Origin: Rhodovulum sp. ES.010
GTDB taxonomy: Bacteria; Pseudomonadota; Alphaproteobacteria; Rhodobacterales; Rhodobacteraceae
Direction of reading: 5' to 3'
Assembly (NCBI RefSeq): GCF_900142935.1
Contig: NZ_FSRS01000001.1
Location: 816,001 to 880,000, forward strand
DNA length: 64,000 bases
This document shows, piece after piece, positions 9,614 to 16,664 of this stretch. The notes under the pieces were generated by a model. The model was not told where the DNA came from, searched no databases, and was given only the letters and a program-made list of their open reading frames with translations. The stretch's first letter is position 1, and the number at the start of each line of letters is the position of its first letter. The position numbers and the translations under genes were made by a program.

Positions 9614-9760
9614 GTGCACACCCCGCCAAGCGCGCGGCGGGTGGCTTTCATCCTTGCCGTCTTGGCGCTCTGCCTTAGGCTGGCCTTGGTGGACCGGCTG
9701 CTTGGCTGGCCCGACTGGCTGACGGTCAGTTCGGGCGGGCGTGGCCGGATCGGGATGTGA
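9614..9760 (+). CDS. Possible 48-residue membrane micro-protein, coupled to EamA gene
   Basis: A GTG-started frame encodes 48 residues with a single hydrophobic stretch (VAFILAVLALCLRLALV) after a short basic N-terminus, then WPDWLTVSSGGRGRIGM. Its TGA overlaps the GTG that opens the EamA frame (GTGA), an arrangement typical of translational coupling. A weak AAGG lies 6 bases before the GTG. I do not recognise the sequence and it may be non-coding; the overlap and the membrane-like stretch are the only support. Confidence 0.3.
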   Translation: MHTPPSARRVAFILAVLALCLRLALVDRLLGWPDWLTVSSGGRGRIGM

Positions 9761-10743
9761 GGCTCGCAGCGCCCTTGCCGTCGTCCCGCCCGGCCCTAGC
9801 CTTGCCGCCGGGAAAGGAGGCCGTCATCAGTACATTCGCGAACCGCTCGCTTGCGCCCGTCACGGTCGTACAGCTCATTGCCGGCATGGCGCTTTTCGGC
9901 TCGGCCACGCCGATGAGCAAGATCATCGGCGACGCGTTTCCGGTCTTCACGGCGTCCTTCGCGCGGATGGTGATCGCGAGCGCGGTACTCGCGCCAATCG
10001 TCTGGCTGACAACCGCGCGCTTCACCGAGATGCGGCGGTCGGACCTGTGGGTGATGATGGGGATCGCTGCGGCCGGCATGGTGGGCTTCACCGCGACGAT
10101 GCTGTTCGGGATGCGCCTGACCACCGGCGTGATCGGCGCGACGATCATGAGCTCGACCCCCGCGGTCACGGCGCTGGCCGCCGTTCTGTTCCTCGGCGCG
10201 GCCATGAACTGGCGCAAGGCCGGCGCACTGTCGCTGGCCGTGGCGGGCTGCGTCGCGATCAACCTGCTGCGTGATCCCGGAGCGGGCGACGGTGACGCGG
10301 TGGCGCTGGGCGCAATACTCGTGGCACTCGCCGTTTGCCTTGAGACCGCCTTCACGCTTCTCTCGCGCCGTCTGTCGGAGGGGATCACGTCGCTCGAGGC
10401 GACGCTTGGCGCCTCGCTCATGGCGATGCCGCTGTTCGTGGCGCTGGCGCTGATATTCGACTCCGCGCCTTTCCAGCCGCTTGACGCAGGGGCCTGGGAT
10501 TGGGCTGCGCTGGTCTACTGGGGCGCGGCCACCGGGGGCCTGGCGCCGGTTCTATGGTATCGCGGGGTGCGCAGCGCGCCCGGGGCGTTGACCGCCGCCA
10601 GCATGGCGGTGATGCCGCTGACCGCCCTCGGGCTGTCCTACCTGCTGCTCGGCGAGGCGTTCCGCTGGGTGCACCTTCTGGGCTTCGGGCTGGTCTTTGC
10701 CGGGCTCGCCCTGATGATCCTGGAACAGGCTACGCGGGACTGA
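9757..10743 (+). CDS. EamA/DMT-family transporter
   Basis: This 10-helix drug/metabolite transporter of the EamA superfamily (328 residues) is an inner-membrane protein, probably an exporter of a small metabolite. Two EamA repeats are visible: residues ~33-155 (VVQLIAGMALFGSATPMSKII to AVAGCVAINLL) and ~170-325 (AILVALAVCLETAFTLLSRRL to LGFGLVFAGLALMIL). The substrate cannot be told from sequence. The GTG start overlaps the stop of the preceding micro-ORF. A strong AAAGGAGG occurs inside the reading frame, just upstream of an ATC codon at 9826 next to the first membrane helix, so the true start may be internal. It ends at a strong bidirectional terminator. Confidence 0.85.
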   Translation: MRLAAPLPSSRPALALPPGKEAVISTFANRSLAPVTVVQLIAGMALFGSATPMSKIIGDAFPVFTASFARMVIASAVLAPIVWLTTARFTEMRRSDLWVMMGIAAAGMVGFTATMLFGMRLTTGVIGATIMSSTPAVTALAAVLFLGAAMNWRKAGALSLAVAGCVAINLLRDPGAGDGDAVALGAILVALAVCLETAFTLLSRRLSEGITSLEATLGASLMAMPLFVALALIFDSAPFQPLDAGAWDWAALVYWGAATGGLAPVLWYRGVRSAPGALTAASMAVMPLTALGLSYLLLGEAFRWVHLLGFGLVFAGLALMILEQATRD

Positions 10744-10761
10744 GCCCGCCGGCACAACGAA

Positions 10762-10790
10762 AAAGGGCCGTGCCACGGCACGGCCCCTTT
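10762..10790. terminator. Bidirectional rho-independent terminator
   Basis: GGGCCGTGC and GCACGGCCC form a 9-bp stem with a 4-base loop, flanked by AAAA on the left and TTT on the right. It lies between the convergent EamA (+) and rpsI (-) genes and could end both transcripts. Confidence 0.8.
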
Positions 10791-10809
10791 CCATGGATCG
10801 AGAAACGCC

Positions 10810-11304
10810 TCAACGCTTGGAGAACTGGAAGCTGCGGCGAGCCTTCCGGCGGCCGAACTTCTTGCGTTCGACCACGCGGCTGTCGCGGGTCAGGAACCCC
10901 GCGGCCTTGAGCGGCGCCCGCAGGCTGGGATCATAAAGCTGCAGCGCCTTGGAGATGCCGTGCTTGACGGCCCCGGCCTGGCCCGACAGCCCGCCGCCCT
11001 TGACGGTGGCCTGCACGTCGAACTGGTCTTCCACGCCGGCCACAGTGAAGGGCTGACGCAGGATCATCTGCAGCACCGGGCGCGCGAAGTACTTGTTGAT
11101 TTCCTTGCCGTTGACCGAGACCTTGCCCGAGCCCGGCTTGATCCAGACGCGGGCCACCGCGTCTTTGCGCTTGCCGGTGGCGTAGGACCGGCCCAACTCG
11201 TCGCGGACGGGTTCGCGCGGGGTTTCCGCTTCGGCGACGACCGCGGCCTCGCCCGAGACGACCTCGTTCAACTGATCGAGGGATTTCACTTCTTCGGCCA
11301 TCAT
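10810..11304 (-). CDS. rpsI: 30S ribosomal protein S9
   Basis: This is a small-subunit ribosomal protein whose C-terminal tail reaches the P-site tRNA. The 164 residues comprise an acidic N-terminal extension of ~35 residues (usual in Alphaproteobacteria), then [40 protein letters not shown] and the classic C-terminus ending FQFSKR. The ATG at 11304 gives an ATGA overlap with the rplM stop; a second ATG directly follows it. It is co-transcribed with rplM, as in most bacteria. Confidence 0.97.
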   Translation of the reverse strand: MMAEEVKSLDQLNEVVSGEAAVVAEAETPREPVRDELGRSYATGKRKDAVARVWIKPGSGKVSVNGKEINKYFARPVLQMILRQPFTVAGVEDQFDVQATVKGGGLSGQAGAVKHGISKALQLYDPSLRAPLKAAGFLTRDSRVVERKKFGRRKARRSFQFSKR

Positions 11305-11765
11305 GCGCTCCGGGTATTCTTGGCGTTCAGGGACTTGACGTCCAGCACTTCGGGCTGCTGCGCCTCGTGCGGGTGTTCGGCCCCGGCATAGACGCGCAGG
11401 TTGGTCATCTGCTTGCGCGACAGGCGGTTGCCCGGCAGCATCCGCTTCACGGCCTGCATCACCACGCGTTCGGGGTGCTCGCCGTCCAGGATCTGCTCGG
11501 CGGTGCGGTGCTTGATGCCACCCGGGTAGCCGGTGTGCCAGTAGTACTTCTTGTCCCAGCGCTTCTTGCCAGTCATCTGCACCTTGTCGGCGTTGATGAC
11601 AATGACGTTGTCGCCCATGTCCATGTGGGGCGTGAAGGTCGCCTTGTGCTTGCCGCGCAGGCGCATGGCGACGATCGAGGCGAGACGGCCCAGCACGACG
11701 CCTTCGGCGTCGATGAGGATCCATTTCTTTTCGATCTCCGCCGGGGTCGCGGTGTAGGTTTTCAT
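11301..11765 (-). CDS. rplM: 50S ribosomal protein L13
   Basis: This early-assembling large-subunit protein has 154 residues, the normal length. Recognisable segments are [40 protein letters not shown] and [11 protein letters not shown]. It is the first gene of the rplM-rpsI unit. A TTGACT box lies about 90 bases upstream on the same strand. The stop overlaps the rpsI start by four bases. Confidence 0.97.
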   Translation of the reverse strand: MKTYTATPAEIEKKWILIDAEGVVLGRLASIVAMRLRGKHKATFTPHMDMGDNVIVINADKVQMTGKKRWDKKYYWHTGYPGGIKHRTAEQILDGEHPERVVMQAVKRMLPGNRLSRKQMTNLRVYAGAEHPHEAQQPEVLDVKSLNAKNTRSA

Positions 11766-12113
11766 GGTGCTGCCCTATCGGCTGAATGGTCCTGGACGGG
11801 CGCGGTTGCCCCGTCCCCTCGGATGGCGCAGTTCTAAGGATTTCGCACGTCCAGTCAAGCGCACCAGTCATGAATTTCCCGTGGATTATCAGTGTGCTGC
11901 AATTTAGGTATTATACTACCTCATCTTTTCATCCACGACGTGCGGCGCATTCGAATGGTTTGCGCAGACCAGTAACATTTGATTTTTCGGCCGGCCCGCC
12001 CCACCACACTCTCGCTGGATGGAGCGCTTTTCGCCGTCGTGATCACCGACGCGGACCCGGACATTCGGAATGTGTCTCGACAGACGAAAGCTTTCCAACA
12101 AAAGACAGCTTCC
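11766..12113. other. Intergenic stretch between rplM and the decayed CTERM gene
   Basis: The first ~90 bases are the rplM leader with its likely promoter. The remainder, around 11870-11990, is notably AT-richer than its neighbours, with a short inverted repeat (AGGTA/TACCT near 11908). No supported gene is seen. It may hold the promoter remnant of the pseudogene that follows. Confidence 0.5.
11830..11858 (-). promoter_or_regulatory. Likely rplM-rpsI promoter (-35 TTGACT)
   Basis: On the minus strand TTGACT (11853-11858) is a good -35 box. The -10 is poor: TTAGAA lies after a 15-base spacer, AGAACT after 17. The position, about 90 bases before rplM, is sensible. Confidence 0.35.
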
Positions 12114-12880
12114 ATGAACCTGGCAAGACTTCGACTCGCCGCCCGGATGCTGCTGGGTGCGCCGCCAGCGTTCTGAGTGCATTCTCTGCCGATGAAGACA
12201 CCGCAACGGCGGTGACGGCAACGGTCGATGGCCTCCGCATGGCGCTTGGCACCCTGAACGCCAATGCCTCTGTCCAAGGCGACCCGAACGGGCGCAGCGA
12301 GATCAACTTGAACGCGGCGTCCGATGCGGTCTCGGGCCGCAACGCGTTTCCAGGCAATTCCTTCAATGCGGAGGTCGCTCTAAGCGCCGGCAGCCTCCGA
12401 CGAGCCCATGCAGCGCGGCTTGTCCGGCGGTTTCTCCGGCGGCTTCGACTTCTTCAGCGCCGAGATCCTGTTCACCCCGATCGGGAACACGGTGTTCCAC
12501 GTCGTCTTCTTCGCCCTCGCGGACAAGGACACGCCGGCCATGACCCGCGGGCTTTGCATGGCGGTCCACCGATGTGCAAACGGATACCGGGGGCACCCAT
12601 GTCGTTCTTCGACAGCGCCGACGCGCTGCGTTTCGGGCACTCCATTGCGCCCGGAGGCAACGCGCCCTGTCCTTTCTCGGCGTGACCTTAACCGAGGCCG
12701 AGGTCGCTCGGGAGGGGATCGACGCGGGACTGGACGGGTTCGCCTCGATCGGACGGACGGTTCCAACTACGGCGAACCCGTGGCCGCAATCCCCGCGGTG
12801 CCGCTACCGGCCTCTCTGGCGGTGCTGCCGCGCGGCCTGGCCGGGGCCTGGGCCTCATGCAACGACGCAAACGCCACTGA
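12114..12880 (+). pseudogene. Decayed secreted protein with VPLPA-CTERM sorting signal, several frameshifts
   Basis: No single frame is open, but consecutive frames read as one protein. Frame of 12114: a signal-peptide-like start (MNLARLRLAARMLLGA). Next frame, ~12170-12370: ALGTLNANASVQGDPNGRSE...NAFPGNSFN. Then ~12384-12560: FSAEILFTPIGNTVF...KDTPAMTRG. Then short pieces DVQTDTGGTHV, MSFFDSADALRFGHSIAPGG and ALSFLGVTLTEAEVAR. Finally DGSNYGEPVAAIPAVPLPAS and, after one more shift, GLGLMQRRKRH before TGA at 12880. The order matches the layout of secreted proteins with a VPLPA-type C-terminal sorting signal (motif, hydrophobic stretch, basic tail). At least five or six shifts make it clearly broken; alternatively an old fragment shaped by sequencing error, which is less likely. 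Confidence 0.7.
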
Positions 12881-13095
12881 ACGGATCCGATGAAGGAGAG
12901 CCCAAGGCGCGGCAGATCCGCAACGCCGCGCCCGTTCGGGAGAATTCGGGGCCGCGCGACCGAAAATCTCTTGATCGACTCAACCGAAACCCCTAGGTGC
13001 GCTCCACACGATCGGAACCGATCCCAACTTCGGATTTCCCGGGGGGGCGCTAAGGGACCGACTGGATTCAATCTGCTGGTCAGAAGGGGAGCGCC

Positions 13096-13602
13096 ATGAA
13101 AGACGCCAACCTCTTCCAACTGGGGATCGGTCTGGAGACAGGCGCCCATGCGGAAGACACCCGCAGCCACTCGGCTGCACCCATAACCCGCGACGTGTTC
13201 GACGACACCCGCGACGATCACTTCATCCGCCGTGACGGCCGCGTGTTCGCCGGCACCCATCTCATCATCGAGGTGGTGAACGGTCACGGGCTCGACGACG
13301 AGACGCGCATCCAGAACGCATTCCGCGACTGCGTGGATGAATGCGGCGCAACGCTGCTGCACATCCATACGCACAAGTTCAGCCCCCAGGGCGTGAGCGG
13401 CGTGGCGGTGCTGGCCGAAAGCCACATCTCCGTCCACACCTGGCCCGAAATCGGCTATGGTGCCTTCGACGTGTTCATGTGCGGCGATGCAGAGCCATGG
13501 CGGGCTGTCGACGTGCTGGCCCGCGCCTTCGGGACCGAGGATGTCCGCGTGAAGGAACTGCTGCGCGGCGACGGCCTGGTGAGCGAAGAACAGGCGGCAT
13601 GA
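13096..13602 (+). CDS. speD: S-adenosylmethionine decarboxylase proenzyme
   Basis: This pyruvoyl enzyme supplies decarboxylated AdoMet, the aminopropyl donor for spermidine. The 168 residues contain the self-processing motif AESHISVHTWPE. By comparison with the Thermotoga enzyme, cleavage falls between Glu108 and Ser109, which becomes the pyruvoyl group. His and Cys catalytic motifs (HIHTHKFSPQGVSG, VFMCGDAEPW) are present. The conserved core starts only at residue ~51 (FAGTHLIIE), so there is an N-terminal extension of about 50 polar residues. AAGGGGA precedes the ATG. Its stop overlaps speE (ATGA), fitting a two-gene spermidine operon. Confidence 0.95.
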   Translation: MKDANLFQLGIGLETGAHAEDTRSHSAAPITRDVFDDTRDDHFIRRDGRVFAGTHLIIEVVNGHGLDDETRIQNAFRDCVDECGATLLHIHTHKFSPQGVSGVAVLAESHISVHTWPEIGYGAFDVFMCGDAEPWRAVDVLARAFGTEDVRVKELLRGDGLVSEEQAA

Positions 13603-14444
13603 CCGACTGGGTCCGCGAAACGCTGCACCGCGACTACGCGCAATCCCTGCGCGTGGAGCGCATGCTTTATGACAGCGAAACCGACCATCAGCGGCTGAAA
13701 GTGTTCGAGAACGGCACCTTCGGCCGCGTGCTCACGCTGGACGACGTGGTGCAGACTACCGAGGGCGACAATTTCATCTATCACGAGATGATGACCCATG
13801 TGCCGATCCTGGCCCATGGCGCGGCACGGCGCGTGCTGATCGTCGGCGGCGGCGATGGCGGCATGGCGCGCGAGGTGTTGCGACACGAGAGCGTCGAGCA
13901 TGTCACCATGGTCGAGATCGACGGCGGTGTTGTCGAGTTCTCGAAGGACTACCTGCCGATGCTCAGCAAGGGCGCCTTCGACGATCCGCGCCTGACACTG
14001 GTGATCGACGACGGCGCGGCCTTCATGAAGAGCACCGGCGACAAGTTCGATGTCATCATCGTCGACTCCACCGACCCGATCGGGCCGGGCGAGGTGCTGT
14101 TCACCGACACATTCTACGGCCACGCCAAGCGCGCCCTGACGGAACGCGGTATCCTCGTCACGCAGAACGGCGTGCCCTTCCTGCAAGGCGAAGAACTGAC
14201 GAACACGATGCGCGCCTTCAAGGCGTTGTTCGCCGACTGGGGCTGCTATCTCGCCACCATTCCTACCTATGCCGGCGGCCCGATGGCCTTCGGCTGGGGC
14301 ACCGATGGCGATGCGGGGGCCGTTTCGGCAGAGGTTCTCGCCGACCGCTTCGCCGCCGCCAGGATCGAGACTGCGTACTACACCCCCGAGGTACACAAGG
14401 GCGCCTTCGCGCTGCCCGGTTACGTCAAGCGGCTGATGCCCTGA
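13599..14444 (+). CDS. speE: Polyamine aminopropyltransferase (spermidine synthase)
   Basis: This enzyme transfers the aminopropyl group from decarboxylated AdoMet to putrescine, giving spermidine. The 281 residues include the N-terminal beta domain (FGRVLTLDDVVQTTEGDNFIYHEM), the nucleotide-binding GGGDGGMAREVL, the acidic VEIDGGV and the active-site DSTDPIGPGEVLF. The length is normal for the bacterial family. The start codon overlaps the speD stop by four bases, so the two are translationally coupled. Confidence 0.96.
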   Translation: MTDWVRETLHRDYAQSLRVERMLYDSETDHQRLKVFENGTFGRVLTLDDVVQTTEGDNFIYHEMMTHVPILAHGAARRVLIVGGGDGGMAREVLRHESVEHVTMVEIDGGVVEFSKDYLPMLSKGAFDDPRLTLVIDDGAAFMKSTGDKFDVIIVDSTDPIGPGEVLFTDTFYGHAKRALTERGILVTQNGVPFLQGEELTNTMRAFKALFADWGCYLATIPTYAGGPMAFGWGTDGDAGAVSAEVLADRFAAARIETAYYTPEVHKGAFALPGYVKRLMP

Positions 14445-14503
14445 CAGCCCCGCCTTTCCGTGCGATGATGGGCCAGCCCGACCATCCACGCTGAGGAGGA
14501 GCC

Positions 14504-14695
14504 ATGCCCGCACGATCCAAGGCCCAGCAAAAAGCCGCCGGCGCCGCGCTCGCGGCGAAGCGCGGAGAGATGAACCCCTCCGCGCTGCAGGGCGCGTCGA
14601 AGGACATGCATGACACCATGAGCGAGGCGGAGCTGGAAGACGTTGCCGCGACCGCGCGCGAGGACTTGCCCGACCGGGTCAAAGGCGACGACTGA
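14504..14695 (+). CDS. DUF3008 family small basic protein
   Basis: This 63-residue protein starts MPARSKAQQKAAGAALAAKRG and continues SALQGASKDMHDTMSEAELED, which is the DUF3008 pattern. No function is established for the family. It is highly charged, with no signal peptide or membrane segment, so it is probably cytosolic. GAGGAGGAG just before the ATG is a strong ribosome site, which supports the gene despite its size. It stands alone, 59 bases after speE and almost touching the end of the convergent thioesterase gene. Confidence 0.8.
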   Translation: MPARSKAQQKAAGAALAAKRGEMNPSALQGASKDMHDTMSEAELEDVAATAREDLPDRVKGDD

Positions 14696-14698
14696 GCG

Positions 14699-15118
14699 CT
14701 AGCGCGGCGGGATCGAATACGTCAGCCCAGCCCGCGCCACCGCGCCCTCCATCCCGTCGGAAAAGATCAACGCATCGCCCACGGCAAGCGCCCGGCCCAG
14801 CTTCAGCAGCCGCGCCTCGCAGACGAGGTCGCGACCCGCGACGGGCTTGCGCATGAAGTCGATGGAGCAGTTCGTCGTCACCGCCAGCGCCTTCGGCCCG
14901 ATCATTGCCAGCACCGCAAGGTAGATCCCGACGTCGGCCAGCGCGAACATCGACGGCCCCGACACCGTGCCGCCGGGCCGCAGGTGACGCTCGGCCACCG
15001 GCATCCGCATCCGGACCCGCATGGGGGCCACCTCCTCGATCACGAAATCATCGCCGACCTGCGGAAACTCGCGCGCAAGGAACGCCTCGAGTGCATTCCG
15101 GTCCATCACCACGTCCAT
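14699..15118 (-). CDS. PaaI-family hotdog thioesterase
   Basis: This hotdog-fold acyl-CoA thioesterase of the PaaI/YigI type has 139 residues, with the typical HLRPGGTVSGPSMFALADVGIYLAVLA helix region and NCSIDFMRKPVAGRDLVCEARL. The exact acyl-CoA substrate is not readable. I chose the ATG at 15118 because GAGGGA lies upstream; an in-frame ATG at 15106 is also possible, while the longer frame runs into the divergent hydratase. It is divergent from the enoyl-CoA hydratase gene with 59 bases between starts, which suggests a shared acyl-CoA theme. Confidence 0.87.
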   Translation of the reverse strand: MDVVMDRNALEAFLAREFPQVGDDFVIEEVAPMRVRMRMPVAERHLRPGGTVSGPSMFALADVGIYLAVLAMIGPKALAVTTNCSIDFMRKPVAGRDLVCEARLLKLGRALAVGDALIFSDGMEGAVARAGLTYSIPPR

Positions 15119-15177
15119 GGGCTTTTCCCTCGTCCCTTTGGCGCGTAGTCTTCGCGGCAAACGGGAGGAGAGACAAG

Positions 15178-15966
15178 ATGACCGAGATCCTGTCACGCAA
15201 GGATGCTGGCGGCATTGCCACGCTGACCCTGAACGCGCCCGACCGGCTGAACGCCCTGTCGGATGCCATGCTGGCCGCGCTTCAGACCCAGATCGACGCG
15301 CTTGCCGACGACCCTGCGACGCTGGTGGTGATCCTGAAAGGCGCCGGCAAGGCGTTCTGCGCGGGCCACGATCTGAAAGAGATGCAGGCTGGACGGCAGG
15401 CCGAGGATGGCGGCCAGGCCTATTTCGCCGACCTCTTCGCGCGCTGCACCAAGGTGATGACCGGCCTCATCCGCCTGCCCCAGCCCGTGATCGCCGCGCC
15501 CCACGGCATCGCCACCGCGGCGGGCTGCCAGCTCGTGGCCTCCTGCGACCTTGCAATCGCGGCCGAGGGCACGCGGTTCGGGGTGAACGGGGTGAATATC
15601 GGGCTGTTCTGCTCCACGCCAATGGTCGCGCTGTCGCGAAACATCCCACGCAAGCAGGCCTTCGAGATGCTGACGACAGGCGAATTCATCGAATGCGACC
15701 GGGCCGAGGCGCTGGGACTGATAAACCGGGCGGTGCCTCATGAGCGGCTTGAGACCGAAAGCCGCGCCCTCGCCGAAACGCTGGCGAAGAAACTCAACCC
15801 GGCGGTGCGCATCGGCAAACGGACTTTCTACGAACAACTCGAGATGAGGCTCGATGCCGCCTATGCCCATGCGGGGTCCGTGATGGTGGAGAACATGATG
15901 TGGCGCGATACCGACGAGGGAATCAGCGCCTTCCTGGAAAAACGCCCGCCGAACTGGCGGACGTGA
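15178..15966 (+). CDS. Enoyl-CoA hydratase/isomerase family protein
   Basis: This crotonase-fold enzyme has 262 residues. The oxyanion-hole segments KAFCAGHDLKEM and GIATAAGCQLVASCDLAIA are clear. The first catalytic Glu region reads VNIGLFCSTP rather than the usual PE[ILV]xLG, so it is close to the ECHDC3-like subgroup and its activity as a true hydratase is uncertain. GGGAGGAGAG precedes the ATG. It is divergent from a thioesterase and ends at a strong GC hairpin. Confidence 0.9.
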   Translation: MTEILSRKDAGGIATLTLNAPDRLNALSDAMLAALQTQIDALADDPATLVVILKGAGKAFCAGHDLKEMQAGRQAEDGGQAYFADLFARCTKVMTGLIRLPQPVIAAPHGIATAAGCQLVASCDLAIAAEGTRFGVNGVNIGLFCSTPMVALSRNIPRKQAFEMLTTGEFIECDRAEALGLINRAVPHERLETESRALAETLAKKLNPAVRIGKRTFYEQLEMRLDAAYAHAGSVMVENMMWRDTDEGISAFLEKRPPNWRT

Positions 15967-15973
15967 TGATCGC

Positions 15974-16009
15974 GATCGGGGCCGGGCAAGAGGTCGCCCG
16001 GCCCTGATC
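15974..16009. terminator. Long GC hairpin between convergent genes
   Basis: GATCGGGGCCGGGC pairs with GCCCGGCCCTGATC across an 8-base loop (14 bp, one G-T). It lies between the enoyl-CoA hydratase (+) and a small membrane gene (-). No T-run follows, so it may act as a rho-type or bidirectional barrier. Confidence 0.5.
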
Positions 16010-16019
16010 CGTGGGCCTG

Positions 16020-16172
16020 TTACTCGGCGGCAATGGCTTCGCGCGCTGCGGCGGCCTCGGCCTTGCGCTTGCGGCTTTCCGCGAGCTGGTCCTCGGTCTG
16101 GCGCATGTTGATGTAGGCGAACACGATGACGAAGCCGATCGTGCCGAGCATAAGGGGGCCGATGATATCCAT
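16020..16172 (-). CDS. Small single-pass membrane protein, unknown
   Basis: The 50 residues start MDIIGPLMLGTIGFVIVFAY, one transmembrane helix, followed by a charged coiled-coil-like tail (QLAESRKRKAEAAAAREAIA). I do not recognise the family. The ATG at 16172 is preceded by GGGAACTGGAAAC. The in-frame extension to 16244 has no hydrophobic or conserved character and is less likely. The upstream 180 bases are AT-richer than average and probably hold its promoter. The composition is like a real small membrane gene, but the evidence is limited. Confidence 0.6.
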   Translation of the reverse strand: MDIIGPLMLGTIGFVIVFAYINMRQTEDQLAESRKRKAEAAAAREAIAAE

Positions 16173-16356
16173 GTTTCCAGTTCCCTGTATTAACGTTGGT
16201 TGTGCATGGAATACGCGCGTTCTTGGAAACCGGATCACCGCCACTGGAAAGATTCTTCGATTTCATGTGCATACATTGGCATACCGCAACGTAAGCGCTT
16301 ATGCAGACTCAGAAATTCGCGCCGCAGCCCCGGTCTTCACAGGGTCGTGAAGCCGC

Positions 16357-16614
16357 TTACCGGATCAGGATGATGACGATCAGGAAGAAGATCAGAATGC
16401 CGATGACGCCGGCATTGGCGAACAGCAGGCTGGCGAACAGAAGCCCCAGAAGCGTCGCCAGGACGATGACGGTCTGCTCGCCGGGTGAGCGGCGCGAGAC
16501 GCGCTCTTCGATCTCCTCGGGCGAATAGCGGCGGATCACTCCGGCGAGAATGGCAAACGCCACCCGCCGCGCACTCTGCCACAGCTCGCCAAAGAGTGTG
16601 TCGCGCCGCATCAT
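16357..16614 (-). CDS. Small membrane protein, unknown
   Basis: The 85 residues have an amphipathic N-terminal half (FGELWQSARRVAFAILAGVIRRYS), an Arg/Glu-rich middle and a C-terminal hydrophobic hairpin made of two stretches (TVIVLATLLGLLFASLLF and VIGILIFFLIVIILI). I do not recognise the family. It lies 50 bases downstream of the M32 carboxypeptidase on the same strand, so it may be the last gene of the ctaA-like/carboxypeptidase unit. The start was set at the first of two adjacent ATGs, behind AAGGCGA. Confidence 0.6.
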   Translation of the reverse strand: MMRRDTLFGELWQSARRVAFAILAGVIRRYSPEEIEERVSRRSPGEQTVIVLATLLGLLFASLLFANAGVIGILIFFLIVIILIR

Positions 16615-16664
16615 TTCGCCTTGTAACAGCGCGCACGCGCCGATTCTACCCCCGAGACCGGGTG

